A DNA stretch of 64,000 nucleotides from Vreelandella lutescens. GTDB taxonomy: Bacteria; Pseudomonadota; Gammaproteobacteria; Pseudomonadales; Halomonadaceae. Positions 25,667 through 34,944 of this stretch are shown here, piece by piece. Where the stretch lies: assembly GCF_014640815.1 (NCBI RefSeq), contig NZ_BMHM01000006.1, positions 62,001 through 126,000 on the forward strand. The letters are read 5' to 3'. Made by a program: the position numbers and the translations under genes. Each line of letters opens with the position of its first letter. Position 1 is the stretch's first letter. Below the pieces are notes generated by a model, which was given only the letters and a program-made list of their open reading frames with translations, was not told the origin of the DNA and made no database searches.

Positions 25667-26712
25667 GCGGGCTTACCAGTCAGTTTTACAGTGGGGTTCA
25701 CAAAGCCGTAGATCAAATCCACGATGGTATTCGTGACCACGAAAATGACGCCGACAATCATCAAATAAGTAACAATCAGCGGGATATCGGCACGGTTGAT
25801 GGCATCTAGGAACATCAGCCCCATGCCCGGCCATTGGAAAACGGTTTCTGTCAGGATGGTGTAGGCCACCATAGTGCCAATTTGAACACCGCCCACGGTA
25901 ATCACCGGCAGCATGGTGTTTTTCAGCGCGTGAACAAAATAGACCCGACGCATGGAAATCCCTTTGGCGCGGGCGTACTTCACGTACTCGGACTGCAAGA
26001 CTTCCATCATTTCCGCACGGATCAAACGAATAAATAGCGGCAGCATGATGGAGGCAAGCGAGACGGCTGGCAGCACGAGATGTTTTAAGCCATCCCAGGT
26101 GATGAGGTTAGTGTCCCAGTGGCCCATGACATGCACCAGATCATAGCCGCGCCCAAATGACGGCATGTTGCCTTCAGTTGAGAGAACGCCATTGAGCCAT
26201 GCGCCCCAGCCTGTGCTTTCGGGAAATAGGGAGACGGTGACCCCAATCGAAAACACCTGGATAAGCAGAATGGCCGTTAAAAAGACGGGAATAGAGATAC
26301 CAATAATCGAAGCGCCCATGAAAAAGCGCGACACAGGAGAGCGCGGTTTAATCGCACTGTACACACCTATGGGCACTGAAAAGAGCACAATGATGAGCGT
26401 TGCCGCAAATACCAGCTCTAGCGTGGCGGGTAAATGACGCGCGATTACCTCGAGCGCGGGTTCACGATAGAAGTAGGAGTAGCCAAAATCACCTTGCACG
26501 GCATTCTTGGCAAAGCGGGCATACTGCACCAGAAAGGGGTCGTTTAAGCCTAAGCGCTCACGAATCGCTTCACGCTCGCTTTCGGGGACCGACTGTCCGA
26601 CCATCTGTTGTACAGGGTCACCCAGGTTATCCTGAATGGCGAAGGCCAGTACACTGATGACAAACATCACCAATATTGCGTGCATCAGCCGCTTGATTAA
26701 AAAAGCAATCAT
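25663..26712 (-). CDS. Dipeptide ABC transporter permease DppB-like
   Basis: This is a 349-aa permease of the DppB/OppB type: an N-terminal helix (FLIKRLMHAILVMFVIS), the SVPESEREAIRERLGL segment between helices 1 and 2, and the EAA loop (YVKYARAKGISMRRVYFVHALKN). I start it at the ATG at 26712, which follows AGGTGG; an in-frame GTG at 26724 has no site. It follows the binding-protein gene after a 141-bp gap that contains a stable stem-loop. Confidence 0.93.
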   Translation of the reverse strand: MIAFLIKRLMHAILVMFVISVLAFAIQDNLGDPVQQMVGQSVPESEREAIRERLGLNDPFLVQYARFAKNAVQGDFGYSYFYREPALEVIARHLPATLELVFAATLIIVLFSVPIGVYSAIKPRSPVSRFFMGASIIGISIPVFLTAILLIQVFSIGVTVSLFPESTGWGAWLNGVLSTEGNMPSFGRGYDLVHVMGHWDTNLITWDGLKHLVLPAVSLASIMLPLFIRLIRAEMMEVLQSEYVKYARAKGISMRRVYFVHALKNTMLPVITVGGVQIGTMVAYTILTETVFQWPGMGLMFLDAINRADIPLIVTYLMIVGVIFVVTNTIVDLIYGFVNPTVKLTGKPA

Positions 26713-26787
26713 GGCGTACGCCACCTATGTCATAGGTTTAATAGTAGGGTCGTGGCAGGGGCGCTGCAGGGGTGGTGCCCATAAAAC

Positions 26788-26819
26788 GCTTCGCCCACCA
26801 GTGGCCTGGTGAGCGAAGC
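26788..26819 (-). promoter_or_regulatory. Intercistronic stem-loop between binding protein and permease genes
   Basis: A 14-bp stem with one G-U pair (26788-26801 with 26806-26819) and a four-base loop. On the minus strand it is followed by a short TTTT run. Such elements usually make the downstream genes less abundant than the binding-protein gene, by partial termination or by blocking 3' exonucleases. Confidence 0.65.
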
Positions 26820-26853
26820 ATCCTTGCAACGTGTGCCTGTCGATTGTTAGCGC

Positions 26854-28425
26854 TTAGCGAGAGATCACTAGGTCGCCGAGGTATGGGAAGTCGGTGGCAT
26901 TGACCACGGGCTCAATGTCGATGCCCTCAGCAGCACCATAGGCAAGGTTTTGCCAATGCAGCATGATGTAGCCTACATCTTCGTACAGCATGGCTTCTGC
27001 TTCACGCAGCATTTCATTGCGTTTTTCGAGATCTGTTTCGCCGTCGGCTGCCGTCACCAGCGCATCGATCTCTTCGTTGCAGTAGCTGCCGTAGTTGTAC
27101 TGACCCGCACCGGTTTCGGTGTCGATACAGAACGAGAGGTACTGGAAGAAGTTAGCGGTATCTTCAGTATCAGCGTGCCAACCGATCATTGCGATGTCTG
27201 ACTGACGCGTATCGTACTCGGGCCAGTACTGGGCCAGCGGCATGGTGCGCAGATTCACGTTGATATTGATACGCGCCAGCATGTTGGCCACCGCTTGAGC
27301 GATTTGCGCATCGTTCACGTAGCGGTTGTTCGGCGCGATCATATCCACGCTGAAGCCTTCTTCGTAGCCAGCTTCTGCCATCAACGCTTGGGCACGCTCA
27401 AGGTCATAGCGGGGGACGAGGTCCGGGTTGTGGCCAGAGTAGCCCTCAGGAGAGAACTGGCCAGCAGGCGTTGCAAAGCCGCGCATTAAGCGGTCAGCGA
27501 TACCTTCCTGGTTAATGGCCAGATCGACTGCTTGACGCACGCGTACATCTTGGAAGGCTTCTACACGCTCTTCGTTCAGCTGGAAGCCGATGATGCGAGT
27601 GCCGGGGATCTCAATCAGATTGGCACCCTGAGCGTCACGCACCCGGTCCAAATCGTTGGGGGGAACGGCATCAATGAAGTCGACGCCGCCAGATAGCAGA
27701 GCCGCGACACGAGAAGCGTTTTCTGCAATCGGCGTCAGGACGATTTCAGACACGTTGCCTTCGCTTTCAGTGTCCCAGTAATCTTCAAAACGTTGGAAGT
27801 CTACGCGCACACCCTGGCGGCGGTCGGTGACGATAAACGGACCGGTGCCTGATACGTTGCGTGAAGCGAAGGAGTTACCGGCTTTGACGATTTCTGCTTT
27901 GTCGTTGCCGTCTTCTGTTTCGCCGGTGTAAAACTCGCTATCCATCGGGAAGATATAGGTAGCCAGGTTAAGCAGCAGCGGATAGGGCTCAGTGGTGGTG
28001 ATTTCAACGGTGAAGTCGTCAACCGCTTCGACACTGGCTACCGGCTCAAAAATAGCGCGATAGTCGGGGCTCTCTTTCAGACGCTCAATGGTCCATACGA
28101 CGTCTTTGGCGGTAAAGGGGTTGCCTGAGTGGAAGGTAACGCCTTCACGCAGCGTCATGCGCATGGTGGTTTCGTCGACCTGCTCCCACTCGGTGGCTAG
28201 GCGCGGCTCGAACTGAAAGTCTTTTGTCCAGCGAACCAGCGGGTCAAAGGCGAGGTGCGAAAAGCGCAGTACGCCGCCAGAGAGCTGCTCATGGAGGTCA
28301 AGAGTTTCAGGGTCAGCGGAGTAACCGATACGAAGCGTTTCAGCGCTTGCGGTCATCGGCAGCATTGCAGTGGCTGCCACAGCAGCACCAATCACAGAGG
28401 CCAGTAGCGTCTTCTTGAGCGTCAT
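26854..28425 (-). CDS. Dipeptide ABC transporter substrate-binding protein (SBP family 5)
   Basis: This is a 523-aa periplasmic binding protein of the DppA/OppA family (family 5). It has a signal peptide with cleavage after ASA near residue 28 (MLPMTASA-ETLRIGY). The start of the mature protein (ETLRIGYSADPETLDLHEQ) and the segment GNPFTAKDVVWTIERL are typical. I chose the ATG at 28425, with GGGAA upstream, rather than the ATG at 28437. First gene of the five-gene transporter operon. Neighbouring pepQ suggests dipeptides as cargo, but family 5 proteins also bind haem, nickel complexes or glutathione. Confidence 0.92.
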   Translation of the reverse strand: MTLKKTLLASVIGAAVAATAMLPMTASAETLRIGYSADPETLDLHEQLSGGVLRFSHLAFDPLVRWTKDFQFEPRLATEWEQVDETTMRMTLREGVTFHSGNPFTAKDVVWTIERLKESPDYRAIFEPVASVEAVDDFTVEITTTEPYPLLLNLATYIFPMDSEFYTGETEDGNDKAEIVKAGNSFASRNVSGTGPFIVTDRRQGVRVDFQRFEDYWDTESEGNVSEIVLTPIAENASRVAALLSGGVDFIDAVPPNDLDRVRDAQGANLIEIPGTRIIGFQLNEERVEAFQDVRVRQAVDLAINQEGIADRLMRGFATPAGQFSPEGYSGHNPDLVPRYDLERAQALMAEAGYEEGFSVDMIAPNNRYVNDAQIAQAVANMLARININVNLRTMPLAQYWPEYDTRQSDIAMIGWHADTEDTANFFQYLSFCIDTETGAGQYNYGSYCNEEIDALVTAADGETDLEKRNEMLREAEAMLYEDVGYIMLHWQNLAYGAAEGIDIEPVVNATDFPYLGDLVISR

Positions 28426-28730
28426 AGTTGTTCCCATGCATGTTGTTTATTGTTCAATTTTACTGAGGAGGTGTCGTCGCAGCACTTTTTAAAGCGATTT
28501 CCCACGCTGCGCTGATCAGTAAAACAGACACGGTCAGCTCGTAAGCTATGCTGACAACATAGAGAGAGGTGGCAGCGTCATACAATCGAAATAATGACTG
28601 GCATCATTCATCTGCTGAATGATGGGGCTAACGGCGGACGTTGCAGAATAGAGTATTAGACAAAAGTCGATAGTTAAGCGGTGTGCGAATACGATTAACA
28701 CCTAACTAAATAGACAAGGCATAACAGACT
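28426..28730. other. Divergent intergenic region, 305 bp
   Basis: This gap lies between the binding-protein gene and a divergent lipoprotein gene and must hold both promoters. It is AT-rich, with no tRNA-like fold or coding frame. No convincing -35/-10 pair was found on either strand, and no clear operator beyond short repeats around CATTCATCTGCTGAATG (28605-28621), which is a 6-bp inverted repeat. Confidence 0.5.
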
Positions 28731-29243
28731 ATGTTGAAACAATGTGTTAGCTGGCTGGCTGTCAGTCTCATCGCAGGGTGTTCATTGCTGGTAAGCGCTG
28801 ATGAAGCGGCGGATATGGTGGGTACCTTGGGTGAGGATGAGTATGCCTGGTTCGTATTACGCCAAGGTGACGATTCAAACGCATCGTTTATGGAGGTAGG
28901 CGACCAGCTGCACGTCGAGGTCACGGGCTTTATTGACCCTGTTGAGTGGAGTGCCCAAGAGGCGTTAGCGATGAGCTTAACTCTGGAACAAGGGGTGCTT
29001 GTTGACGCTAAGGTGGTGCAGTTAATGGGCGAAACGACGATGCCGCCTCTTTATACGTCTGAGGGCGGCAATGTGTTGGTCACCTTGAGTCATGTGAAGC
29101 AAGCCGGACGTGACCTCCATGTGGTAGGCCAGATTGAGGGGCAGCTGGCGCTTCAGCACACGCTGGAGTCATCCCCCAGCGCTTTGGAAGGCGTGCCGCT
29201 TAGCGTTCACTTCGATATTACCGCGCAAAAGGTCGAATTTTAG
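28731..29243 (+). CDS. Hypothetical lipoprotein
   Basis: This is a 170-aa protein with an N-terminal lipoprotein signal peptide: a hydrophobic segment (SWLAVSLIAGC) whose lipobox LIAGC gives Cys17 as the lipidated residue. The mature part is acidic and rich in beta-prone stretches (ADMVGTLGEDEYAWFVLRQ, VLVTLSHVKQAG, VHFDITAQKVEF). I do not recognise the family. It is monocistronic, convergent with a glutaredoxin-like gene only 19 bases away. The ribosome site is weak. The residue after the cysteine is serine, which favours outer-membrane sorting. Confidence 0.6.
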   Translation: MLKQCVSWLAVSLIAGCSLLVSADEAADMVGTLGEDEYAWFVLRQGDDSNASFMEVGDQLHVEVTGFIDPVEWSAQEALAMSLTLEQGVLVDAKVVQLMGETTMPPLYTSEGGNVLVTLSHVKQAGRDLHVVGQIEGQLALQHTLESSPSALEGVPLSVHFDITAQKVEF

Positions 29244-29262
29244 GCAGCATATGTTGCTTTGA

Positions 29263-29652
29263 TTAGGCTCCAAAACGTTGGTGAAGCCAGCGATTGATCT
29301 CATCTGATTCATATAGCCAGCTCACCTGCCCGGCGTCATCGGTGATTTTTAAGCAGGGCACTTTCACTTTTCCGCCCCCTTCCAGCAGTGCCTGTTTGTG
29401 GGCCGGATCCAACTGGGCATCGCGAAGCTCGATATTAAGCCCCAGGCGCGCAATTTCTTTGCGCACTTTGATACAAAAAGGGCAGGTTCGGAACTGGTAA
29501 AGCGCAAGCTGTTGGCATGCGGCATCAACCTGCGCCTGTTCTTCAGGAGTGCGTTCAACGGCTTTAGGCGTGGATAGCTTCTCGGAAATCAGCATAACGG
29601 GGGCTAGCAGAAGGCGAACGCCCCGAAAAAAGTAACGAATTAAGATGCGCAT
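29263..29652 (-). CDS. Membrane-anchored glutaredoxin-like protein
   Basis: This is a 129-aa protein with a short hydrophobic N-terminus (IRYFFRGVRLLLAPVMLI) and a glutaredoxin/GST-N thioredoxin fold from about residue 48. The dithiol site is CPFC (Cys57-Cys60), followed by the cis-Pro segment VKVPCLKI and a glutathione-binding-like ESDEI. It likely reduces disulfides or glutathionylated proteins at the membrane face. Single gene, divergent from mpl. Confidence 0.85.
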   Translation of the reverse strand: MRILIRYFFRGVRLLLAPVMLISEKLSTPKAVERTPEEQAQVDAACQQLALYQFRTCPFCIKVRKEIARLGLNIELRDAQLDPAHKQALLEGGGKVKVPCLKITDDAGQVSWLYESDEINRWLHQRFGA

Positions 29653-29912
29653 GGTTAGCTCCTTTCACGACACTACGTTGCGGCGATGTGTTGTGGCGAG
29701 TGTAGTGACGGGGTGGTCAGGGTAGTGATTAAGAAAAGGTGCGCGCATCCTGCAATAAATCGGCAGAATTGTCACTTTCTGACCCAGTGATGCTTTGTTA
29801 CGCAGTGAACCAGATGAGCCACACTGCTCAGCGTGCTAATCTCAACGGTCATTTATTGGTTGATGTGATCTATTCAGCTTATTGAAATCATTAGGGGAGG
29901 AGCGCTTAGCCC

Positions 29913-31298
29913 ATGCGTCTGCATATTATTGGCATCTGTGGCACTTTTATGGGGAGTCTTGCGCTGCTCGCACGGGAGTTGGGGCATGAGGTAAGCGGCT
30001 CCGATGCCAATGTGTATCCACCGATGAGCACGCAACTAGCGGAAGCGGGTATTACGTTGATGGAGGGCTATCGGGAAGCCAACCTCGCAGCTAACATTGA
30101 TTTAGTGGTGGTAGGCAATGCGCTCTCACGGGGGAATCCTGAGGTTGAGGCGTTGCTCAACAGTGGTATGCGCTACACCTCTGGGGCTCAGTGGCTCGCC
30201 GACTATGTGCTGCCGGGTCGCAAGGTGATTGCGGTGGCGGGCACCCATGGCAAAACCACCACCGCTAGTTTACTGGCGTGGCTGCTGGAGAGTGCAGGGC
30301 TGGCCCCTGGTTTTCTGATTGGTGGTGTGCCGCGTAATTTTGGTATTTCCGCACGTTTGGGCGGCGCTGATGCGCCCTTTGTCGTGGAGGCCGATGAGTA
30401 CGACACGGCCTTTTTCGATAAGCGCTCCAAATTTGTTCACTACCGCCCGAATATCGCAGTGATGAACAACCTTGAGTTTGATCATGCTGATATTTTTCCA
30501 GATCTCGCCGCGATTGAACGTCAGTTCCATCACTTGGTGCGTATTGTGCCTAGTCAAGGGCATTTGCTGGTCGCCGATCAGCAGCCCGCGCTTGAGCGTG
30601 TGCTGAGCATGGGCGCATGGTCACCGGTTGCTTACTTTGGTACCGATGAAGGCAGTCAGTGGCAGCTGCGCTTGGAGAGGGCAGATGCCAGCCGTTTCCA
30701 AGTCTTGTTCATAGGTGATCAGGGCGAAGAGGATGGCGTGGTGGAGTGGTCGCTAACGGGCGAGCATAACGCTCGCAACGCGTTAGCTGCGCTAGCCGCC
30801 GCGCGGCTATGTGGAGTGAATTTGGCGCGGGCATGTGCCGCGTTGGCGCGTTTTAAAACGCCACGCCGCCGCCAAGAAATAAGGGGAGAGGTCAATGGCA
30901 TTCAGGTGATTGATGATTTTGCCCACCACCCGACCGCCATTGCCGCCACGCTGCAAGGTCTGCGCGCAGCCACCACGAAAGGTCGTTTGCTGGCAGTGAT
31001 TGAGCCTCGCTCTAACACCATGCGTTTAGGTGCACTCCGCGAGCGCTTAAATGACAGCGTGGCCGAAGCGGACGCGGTGTTCTGGTTCCAGCCAGAGGGG
31101 GTAGCTTGGTCGATGGAGTCGCTGGTCAAGGAGCAGGGTGAGCGAGCAGCGCTATTTAGCGACATTGATGCACTGGTGGATGCGGTGGTCATGCAAGCGT
31201 CACCGCTGGATCGTATTGTGGTGATGTCTAACGGTGGTTTTGAAGCAGTGCACGAGCGATTGCTCGAGGCATTAACTAAGCGGGAGCAGACGAAGTGA
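29913..31298 (+). CDS. mpl: UDP-N-acetylmuramate:L-alanyl-gamma-D-glutamyl-meso-diaminopimelate ligase
   Basis: Mpl recycles peptidoglycan by joining the tripeptide L-Ala-D-Glu-mDAP directly to UDP-MurNAc. The 461-aa protein shows the Mur ligase order: an N-terminal UDP-binding Rossmann motif (IIGICGTFMGSLA), the ATP loop VAGTHGKTTT (residues 108-117), the central VEADEYDTAFFDKRSKF segment specific to Mpl (MurC has a different one), and a C-terminal domain with DDFAHHPTAI. GGAGGAG lies ten bases before the ATG. It overlaps ubiX by four bases, so the two are coupled. Confidence 0.95.
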   Translation: MRLHIIGICGTFMGSLALLARELGHEVSGSDANVYPPMSTQLAEAGITLMEGYREANLAANIDLVVVGNALSRGNPEVEALLNSGMRYTSGAQWLADYVLPGRKVIAVAGTHGKTTTASLLAWLLESAGLAPGFLIGGVPRNFGISARLGGADAPFVVEADEYDTAFFDKRSKFVHYRPNIAVMNNLEFDHADIFPDLAAIERQFHHLVRIVPSQGHLLVADQQPALERVLSMGAWSPVAYFGTDEGSQWQLRLERADASRFQVLFIGDQGEEDGVVEWSLTGEHNARNALAALAAARLCGVNLARACAALARFKTPRRRQEIRGEVNGIQVIDDFAHHPTAIAATLQGLRAATTKGRLLAVIEPRSNTMRLGALRERLNDSVAEADAVFWFQPEGVAWSMESLVKEQGERAALFSDIDALVDAVVMQASPLDRIVVMSNGGFEAVHERLLEALTKREQTK

Positions 31299-31954
31299 CG
31301 ATGTTTAAACCACCTGTAACCGTTGCCTTAACCGGGGCTTCCGGCGCGCAGTATGGCCTACGACTCATCGATGTACTGGTAGAAGCCGGGCACGAAGTGT
31401 GGGTAATGATTTCCAAAGCGGCTCATATGGTCATTGCTACGGAAACTGACGTGTCGCTGCCTGCTCAGCCTCAGCGCTTAGTCGATGCGCTGACCGAAAA
31501 AAGCGGTGCCCAGCCGGGGCAGATTCGCTGTTTTGGTCGAGAAGATTGGATGGCTCCCGTGGCGTCTGGTTCCGGCGCGCCGTCGGCCATGGTGATCTGC
31601 CCTTGCTCAACGGGCACGCTCTCTGCCGTCGCGACCGGTGCCAGCAATAATCTGATTGAACGTGCGGCAGACGTAGCTATAAAAGAGCGCCGCACGCTGG
31701 TGATGGTGCCCAGAGAAAGCCCGTTTTCTCCTATTCACTTGGAACACATGCTGGCGCTTAGCCGCCTGGGGGTGGTCATTTTGCCTGCGGCCCCCGGGTT
31801 CTACCATCGCCCACAAAGCATGGATGACCTGATCGACTTTATTGTGGCGAGAATTCTCAATCAGTTGGGTATTGCCCATCGCCTAATGCCCCGTTGGGGC
31901 GAAGAACAGAACTCAACACATGCATCCAACGATGCGGAGAACAAGGAAAGTTAG
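31295..31954 (+). CDS. ubiX: UbiX flavin prenyltransferase
   Basis: UbiX attaches dimethylallyl phosphate to FMN to make the prenylated flavin cofactor for the decarboxylase UbiD in ubiquinone synthesis. The 219-aa protein has the flavin-binding start ALTGASGAQYGLRL, the CPCSTGTLSAVATGASNNLIERAADV segment and the MVPRESPFSPIHLEHM motif. The GTG at 31295 overlaps the mpl stop and has GGAG eight bases upstream. The last 20 residues are an Asn/Glu-rich tail beyond the family core. mpl-ubiX pairs are frequent in gammaproteobacteria. Confidence 0.94.
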   Translation: MTMFKPPVTVALTGASGAQYGLRLIDVLVEAGHEVWVMISKAAHMVIATETDVSLPAQPQRLVDALTEKSGAQPGQIRCFGREDWMAPVASGSGAPSAMVICPCSTGTLSAVATGASNNLIERAADVAIKERRTLVMVPRESPFSPIHLEHMLALSRLGVVILPAAPGFYHRPQSMDDLIDFIVARILNQLGIAHRLMPRWGEEQNSTHASNDAENKES

Positions 31955-31956
31955 AC

Positions 31957-32580
31957 ATGATGTCATGGGCAACGCTCTCGGTGTTTGTACCCACGTTTCT
32001 GTTTGTTTCATTAACTCCCGGCATGTGTATGACGCTTGCCATGGTGTTAGGCATGACCCAAGGGGTGAAGCGCACGCTGTGGATGATGGTAGGCGAGCTG
32101 ATTGGCGTTGGCTTTGTAGCGGCCGCCGCCGGTGCGGGGGTGGCCGCCTTGATGCTTCGTCAGCCAGAGCTGTTTATCGCGTTTAAGTGGATAGGCGGCG
32201 CTTACTTGGCTTATCTGGGCATCATGATGTGGCGCTCACGGGGGCGTATGGCGATTCCTAGCGAATTGGATACCGGGCCCGCTGCCGGGCGGTTACAACT
32301 GGCCATCCAAGGGCTAGTCACTGCCGTGGCAAACCCAAAAGGCTGGGCATTTTTTATGGTGTTGCTACCGCCATTTTTAGACAGCAGCAGGCCGCTTGCA
32401 CCGCAGCTCAGTATGCTGATCGCCATCATTCTTACCATCGAATTTGCCAGTATGTTGGTGTATGCCACCGGCGGAAAAACGCTGCGTAAGCTGTTGGGTA
32501 AAAGTGGTAATGTCAGGCTGCTGAACCGCATTGCAGGGACGCTGATGATAGGCGTGGGTGCGTGGCTGGCACTGGGTTAG
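31957..32580 (+). CDS. LysE-family amino-acid exporter (RhtB-like)
   Basis: This is a 207-aa membrane protein with about six helices and the LysE/RhtB start (FVPTFLFVSLTPGMCMTLAMVLGMTQG), which carries the conserved TPGP-like motif as TPGM. The AVANPKGWAFFM segment is the second family signature. It probably exports a neutral or basic amino acid or derivative. I use the ATG at 31957, preceded by AAGGAA, rather than a GTG at 31894 that lies inside ubiX. It starts two bases after the ubiX stop and ends 13 bases from the convergent DedA-PAP2 gene. Confidence 0.88.
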   Translation: MMSWATLSVFVPTFLFVSLTPGMCMTLAMVLGMTQGVKRTLWMMVGELIGVGFVAAAAGAGVAALMLRQPELFIAFKWIGGAYLAYLGIMMWRSRGRMAIPSELDTGPAAGRLQLAIQGLVTAVANPKGWAFFMVLLPPFLDSSRPLAPQLSMLIAIILTIEFASMLVYATGGKTLRKLLGKSGNVRLLNRIAGTLMIGVGAWLALG

Positions 32581-32593
32581 CGGTGTTGCGCTG

Positions 32594-34003
32594 TTAAACG
32601 GGCGGGAACAGCCCCACCCGCAAGCTGATGAGTAGCAGTGACCCCAGTAGAAGGCGAACCCAAGGGATAGTCGGCAGCGGCGTTCGGTAGCGCCGTTGCC
32701 AGTTGATTTGAATCAGTGCACACACCACTAGGCCCAACAGCGCTCCGCCAATCAGGTCGCTTAGCCAATGAACGCCGAGTGCTAAGCGCGACAGTGCCAT
32801 CGGTATGGTGACGAGGATGGCTGACCAATAGACCCACATCCGCCGCTGCCGGGGCAGTCGTGACGCGATAAACGCTGCGGCAATCCCGATCACTACGACC
32901 CATGTCGATGTATGTGCACTTGGGTAAGAAAAAGACCCCAACAGATAATCCGGCGTTTCTGGCCTGGCTCTCGCAAATACAGCTTTGCCCAGCGTATTGA
33001 GAGCGCCAATGCCCCCCAGTGCCAGCGCGCCGTGGGCAAGTAGATCCGTGCGTTTAATCCACAGTAGCCACACCACCCAAGGCATCACCAGTGTCATGAC
33101 GCCCGCCTTATCACCCACTTTGGCAAGTAACAGGCTGGCGTCGATGAGCCAGGGAGTTGCCAGCCAAGAGAAGAGTCTTTGTGCCTGAAGATCCATCAGC
33201 AGCGGGCTTGAGTGCTGCATTACGATCAGTGTCCATGCTGATGCCGCGGTGAGCGCGATGATGCATAAAAACAGGGAGGCGATGGGTACTTCGCCGCTTC
33301 TGCTCATAGCCAGCCAAGGGCGGCGCATGGCAGGAATGCGCCTGGCTACGCGAGCAATCGCAAAATATATCCGTCCGTGTCGGCCTACCTGCGCACGCCC
33401 CCAAGAAAATATGATTGCCAGCACTACGATGCTGGCAGCCAGCATTAGCACGGCCATTTCGACGTTGGCAGGCAGGTCGAGGCGCTGTTGCCAAGTATGA
33501 CCTAGCAAGTAGCCTGGCAGTACGTAAGCCGGTGCCCAGAGCGCGGCCGATATGACATTCGCCAGTAGGAAGGTGCGTGAGGGCATCTGCATCATGCCGG
33601 CTATTAGCGGAATGATCGGGCGTACCGGACCCACAAAACGGCCAAAAAACACCGAATAAATGCCGTAACGCTCGAAAAAGCGCGCCCCCCGACCCAGCCA
33701 TTCAGGATGCATCGAGAGTGGCCAGCGGTTCACCACAGTGTCGCGGTGACGATAGCCTAAATAATAGCTAAGGCTGTCGCCTAATACTGCCCCAATAAAC
33801 GCGGCCCCTATCAGCCACGGCAGCGCGATCATTTGATGCCCTGCCATAGAGGCCGCGGCAGTGATGAGTACAACTCCCGGTACAAGCAGACCCACTAGGG
33901 CGAGCGACTCCACCAGCGCAATGCCCAGAATCAGTAAGAGCAGCAGTGCAGGGGAGAGTGAAAGAGATAACAGGCTGTCGGCAATGGCCAAGGGCGATTC
34001 CAT
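32594..34003 (-). CDS. DedA-PAP2 fusion membrane protein
   Basis: This 469-aa integral membrane protein joins two domains. Residues 1 to about 200 are a DedA/SNARE-associated unit (ALVESLALVGLLVPG, GDSLSYYLGYR, GRFVGPVRPIIPLIAGMMQM), the family implicated in lipid flipping. Residues from about 235 are a PAP2 phosphatase with all three motifs: KAVFARARPE, YPSAHT and SRLALGVHWLSD. Both halves handle lipid or lipid-pyrophosphate substrates, so a joined recycling role (for example undecaprenyl-pyrophosphate turnover or phosphatidate removal) is plausible. It is the last gene of a three-gene minus-strand operon, behind two degenerate-GGDEF membrane proteins. Confidence 0.9.
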   Translation of the reverse strand: MESPLAIADSLLSLSLSPALLLLLILGIALVESLALVGLLVPGVVLITAAASMAGHQMIALPWLIGAAFIGAVLGDSLSYYLGYRHRDTVVNRWPLSMHPEWLGRGARFFERYGIYSVFFGRFVGPVRPIIPLIAGMMQMPSRTFLLANVISAALWAPAYVLPGYLLGHTWQQRLDLPANVEMAVLMLAASIVVLAIIFSWGRAQVGRHGRIYFAIARVARRIPAMRRPWLAMSRSGEVPIASLFLCIIALTAASAWTLIVMQHSSPLLMDLQAQRLFSWLATPWLIDASLLLAKVGDKAGVMTLVMPWVVWLLWIKRTDLLAHGALALGGIGALNTLGKAVFARARPETPDYLLGSFSYPSAHTSTWVVVIGIAAAFIASRLPRQRRMWVYWSAILVTIPMALSRLALGVHWLSDLIGGALLGLVVCALIQINWQRRYRTPLPTIPWVRLLLGSLLLISLRVGLFPPV

Positions 34004-34014
34004 CCGCAGTGAAG

Positions 34015-34944
34015 TTAAACGTGTGCAATAGCGTCGGCGCGCGCCTCCAAGCGCTGCATATAACGCCCAAAACTCTCTTTACGCTGCGGAAGACAGGTGG
34101 TGATACGCGCTTCCAACTGGCCGGTTTCCACCAGCACGCAGCGTGATAGGGCTCGCTGTAACCGTTCTCGTACCAATAAGGCACCGCTTTCGCTGGTATC
34201 TGGTAATACTAGCCAGAAGGTTGCGTTGCCTGCGCGCCCCAAGATGTCGTGATCTCGGCAGCGACTATTTACCTCGCTGCACAGGGCCCCTAATAGCGCT
34301 GTTTGTGCACGATGCCCAAACTGCTCTTCCGCCATGTCTAGCTGCGGTAAATGCAGCACGAGTACGGCTAGGCGTTTGTTCAGCATGGCGGCGCGCTGGA
34401 ACTCGTTATTCAGCCGCTCTTTGAGCGTATCGATATGATAAGCATTGCAGTCACTGTCGTTAGGGTCGGTCGCGCGAAGTAGCGCACGACGCCGAGCATG
34501 CTCCCATGGGGGTAGTGCGAGCAGTAATGCCAGTGCGGTGTAGCCAATCGATAGCGGGGCGCTTGCGGCAAAAGGCGCGATCCACCACCACGCTAACAGA
34601 CAAGCGCCATTGACCGCCAATGCCACCCACAGCGGTAGTAGCAAAAAAGTGGCAGCGATAGGCAGGCCCAGCCAAAGAGAGGAGGCCTCTGGTGCTACAT
34701 AAACAGCGGATAACACCACAACATAGGTGCTCGCTAAAAGAAGGACGCGAGGTAGGGCAGGCTGAACGCCTGGGCCCAGATGCATGAGCAAACACACTAG
34801 CAGTATCAGGGTGACAAACAGCGGAACTAACAGTTCTCGATAGCTCCCCAGGGCATATAGCCAGAGGGTGTAAGCGGCGATCATCCCGATGCTGGCGCTA
34901 TAAGCCAGCGTCATTAACTGCTTAGGTGAGGAGCGCGCGTTCAT
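34015..34944 (-). CDS. Membrane protein with degenerate GGDEF domain
   Basis: This is a 309-aa protein with about five or six N-terminal helices (residues 12-145) and a C-terminal region (about 160-300) that follows the GGDEF fold pattern: a first helix (TLKERLNNEFQRA), a VLVLHLPQLDMAEEQFGH strand-turn, and a LGRAGNATFWLVLPDT block where the catalytic GGEEF is AGNATF. The catalytic acid pair is gone, so it should not make cyclic-di-GMP; it may bind it or a partner. Its ATG overlaps the stop of the preceding gene by four bases. The next gene is the DedA-PAP2 fusion 11 bases later. Confidence 0.75.
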   Translation of the reverse strand: MNARSSPKQLMTLAYSASIGMIAAYTLWLYALGSYRELLVPLFVTLILLVCLLMHLGPGVQPALPRVLLLASTYVVVLSAVYVAPEASSLWLGLPIAATFLLLPLWVALAVNGACLLAWWWIAPFAASAPLSIGYTALALLLALPPWEHARRRALLRATDPNDSDCNAYHIDTLKERLNNEFQRAAMLNKRLAVLVLHLPQLDMAEEQFGHRAQTALLGALCSEVNSRCRDHDILGRAGNATFWLVLPDTSESGALLVRERLQRALSRCVLVETGQLEARITTCLPQRKESFGRYMQRLEARADAIAHV

